Assembly (NCBI GenBank): GCA_024684065.1
Contig: JAIKXO010000074.1
Location: 1 to 6,344, forward strand
Direction of reading: 5' to 3'
Source of the DNA: Lachnospiraceae bacterium
Lineage (GTDB): Bacteria > Bacillota_A > Clostridia > Lachnospirales > Lachnospiraceae
DNA length: 6,344 bases
Of the stretch, positions 5,393 through 6,344 are shown one piece after another. Numbering within the stretch: position 1 is the first letter of the stretch; each line of letters begins with the position of its first letter. The translations under genes were made by a program, and so were the position numbers. The notes under the pieces were generated by a model, which was not told where the DNA came from, ran no database searches, and saw only the letters and a program-made list of their open reading frames with translations.

Positions 5393-5432
5393 TAAACCTG
5401 TGGTATAAAATTTCAGATATTGCTCCGGTTAT
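5374..5432. repeat. inverted repeat flanking and overlapping the XRE promoter
   Basis: Eight-base arms ATAACCGG (5374-5381) and CCGGTTAT (5425-5432) are separated by 43 bases. The left arm lies between the -35 and -10 of the XRE promoter and the right arm about 35 bases upstream of the -35. This spacing suits two operator half-regions bound by a looping or multimeric repressor. Chance remains possible. Confidence 0.35.
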
Positions 5433-5455
5433 AATTTCATACTTTTTTATCTCTG

Positions 5456-6067
5456 TCAATACACTTCTTTATCCCTGCGTTTATTCACTGTAGGATGCAT
5501 TTTGTTGATCTTTATGTAACAGGGGCAGGTCACATCATGGTCGTTAATGATCCCGCAGGCCTGCAGATGAGAATATATGGTAATCTCCCCCACATACTTA
5601 AAACCCCGTTTCTTCAGGTCTTTGCTTATCCTCTTTGAAAGCCCGTTACTTACCGGAATTCTTCCGCCTTGCCTGTTGTGACCGTTATAGAGGATCACCT
5701 TATTGTCAGAATAAGCCCATATATAGTCGCAGAAGCTCCCGAACTCTTCCCGTACCTTCTTAAAGAATCCCGCATTGTTTATCACTGCGGCAATCTTCCG
5801 GGGCGAGCGGATCATGTTCTCCGTGTTCATGATCCTTTCGATATCCTTCTCGTCATACTCTGCGATCCTGTCATAATCAAAGCCGTCAAAGCAGGATCTG
5901 AACACCTCCCGCTTCTTAAGCATCAGATCCCAGGACAGCCCACACTGCATACACTCTAACATCAGATGCTCAAACATCTTTCTGTCATCGTGGACAGGGA
6001 TCCCCCACTCAGTATCATGGTAAACCTTATTCCGTTCGTTAAAATCAGCCCATCCGCAAAATCCCAT
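5456..6067 (-). CDS. tag: DNA-3-methyladenine glycosylase I
   Basis: A 203-residue Tag enzyme, which cuts 3-methyladenine from alkylated DNA to start base excision repair in the cytosol. From M1 at 6067: FCGWA with zinc ligand Cys4, YHDTEWG with His17, and LECMQCGLSW with Glu38, at the positions of the known E. coli residues. The KREVFR block and the C-terminal HLQACGIINDHDVTCP follow, where His177 and Cys181 would be the other two zinc ligands. The length is slightly above E. coli Tag (187). ATG 6067 is preferred over in-frame ATGs at 6094 and 6088 because AAGGA (6079-6075) is seven bases upstream, it places Cys4 as in the family, and the promoter's predicted start falls near 6088. The last 15 residues are basic and non-conserved. 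It is monocistronic; the XRE gene follows from its own promoter. Confidence 0.95.
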   Translation of the reverse strand: MGFCGWADFNERNKVYHDTEWGIPVHDDRKMFEHLMLECMQCGLSWDLMLKKREVFRSCFDGFDYDRIAEYDEKDIERIMNTENMIRSPRKIAAVINNAGFFKKVREEFGSFCDYIWAYSDNKVILYNGHNRQGGRIPVSNGLSKRISKDLKKRGFKYVGEITIYSHLQACGIINDHDVTCPCYIKINKMHPTVNKRRDKEVY

Positions 6068-6093
6068 ATCAGCTTCCTTACTTTCCATATGCA

Positions 6094-6122
6094 AATATAA
6101 ACTATTACGTAACGTATGACAA
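6094..6122 (-). promoter_or_regulatory. promoter of tag
   Basis: RNA-sense TTGTCA (6122-6117) and TATATT (6099-6094), exactly 17 bases apart, each one base off consensus; a strong sigma-A type promoter. The spacer contains the palindrome TTACGTAA (6105-6112), a possible regulator site. The predicted start near 6088 gives a leader of about 20 nt. Confidence 0.75.
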
Positions 6123-6154
6123 TGCCATTTAGTTAAGGTTGAAAGCTGTTGATT

Positions 6155-6334
6155 GGATACTTCGAAGGAGACCGATATTACCCCTCAGACGAAGCAACGT
6201 GACGAAGAGCTAGTCCACGAATTCCTAAGACGCTCGGGAAGAGCCCTCGCGCCTAAGGAATTCGGGACGGATCTCTTCATCACTAAAAACGCTTCTTCAT
6301 TGTCTGAGGGGCAATATGGTTCCTTCTCGTATCC
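6155..6334 (-). ncRNA. long end-to-end hairpin; candidate structured RNA or MITE-like palindromic element
   Basis: The whole 180-base segment folds on itself. From the outside in: GGATAC/GTATCC; GAAGGA-ACC/GGT-TCCTTC; ATATT/AATAT; a ten-base CCCCTCAGAC/GTCTGAGGGG (6181-6190, 6302-6311); GAAGC/GCTTC; GTGAxGAAGAG/CTCTTCxTCAC; GTCC/GGAC; CGAATTCC/GGAATTCG; TAGGCG/CGTCTTA; and an apical GGG/CCC. Three non-Watson-Crick positions are G.U in the minus-strand RNA but A.C in the plus-strand RNA, which favours a minus-strand transcript. No coding frame fits. It is not an obvious 6S RNA because it lacks a large central bubble. No T-tract follows the 6155 end. A mobile miniature inverted-repeat element is the main alternative. 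Confidence 0.5.
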
Positions 6335-6344
6335 CTACATTTTC

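Noticed and set aside
6155..6334. 6S RNA, retron msr-msd or integron attC identity for the long hairpin
   Set aside because: No large central bubble as in 6S, no reverse transcriptase gene in the window for a retron, and no GTTRRRY/RYYYAAC core sites for attC.

Overview
The window looks like chromosomal or accessory DNA of a low-to-moderate GC Bacillota, most likely a Clostridia member close to Lachnospiraceae. The evidence is strong AGGAGG-type ribosome binding sites on nearly every gene, sigma-A-like promoters, TTG/ATG start usage, and a C_GCAxxG_C_C-type cysteine protein, a family common in anaerobic Clostridia. I infer this assignment from style and family content; there is no rRNA or other marker in the window. 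Seven genes lie on the minus strand and one on the plus strand.

From left to right: (1) 1-314, a MazG-like nucleotide pyrophosphohydrolase (minus) that runs off the left edge. Its start overlaps the stop of a decayed reading frame (311-403) resembling the C-terminal tail of a DUF2075-type helicase. (2) 546-1556, a two-gene operon (minus): a YciI-like small protein followed by a classical short-chain dehydrogenase, with a weak terminator at 464-486. The operon is preceded by a leader of about 190 nt with a foldable domain and a strong terminator hairpin just before the ribosome binding site, which is the layout of a riboswitch or attenuator. (3) 1760-2218, gene-poor DNA holding a possible gene relic and one copy of a dispersed repeat of about 57 bp. 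(4) 2219-2698, a GNAT acetyltransferase (minus). (5) 2981-3439, a four-cysteine C_GCAxxG_C_C protein (plus), the only rightward gene. (6) 3490-4821, a 443-residue zinc-ribbon protein of unknown role (minus, TTG start), with the second copy of the dispersed repeat in its leader. (7) 4954-5307, an XRE-type DNA-binding protein (minus) with a good promoter overlapped by one arm of an inverted repeat. (8) 5456-6067, DNA-3-methyladenine glycosylase I (Tag, minus) with a near-consensus promoter. (9) 6155-6334, a segment of about 180 bp that folds end to end into one long interrupted hairpin, with G.U pairs that favour a minus-strand RNA.

The genes do not form one pathway. Two are nucleotide or DNA housecleaning functions (the MazG-like enzyme and Tag), several are small stress or metabolism accessory enzymes (SDR, YciI-like, GNAT), and the XRE regulator plus zinc-ribbon gene form a possible pair. 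The most unusual content is non-coding: the yciI leader, the terminal long hairpin, and the repeat carrying a small terminator-like hairpin.
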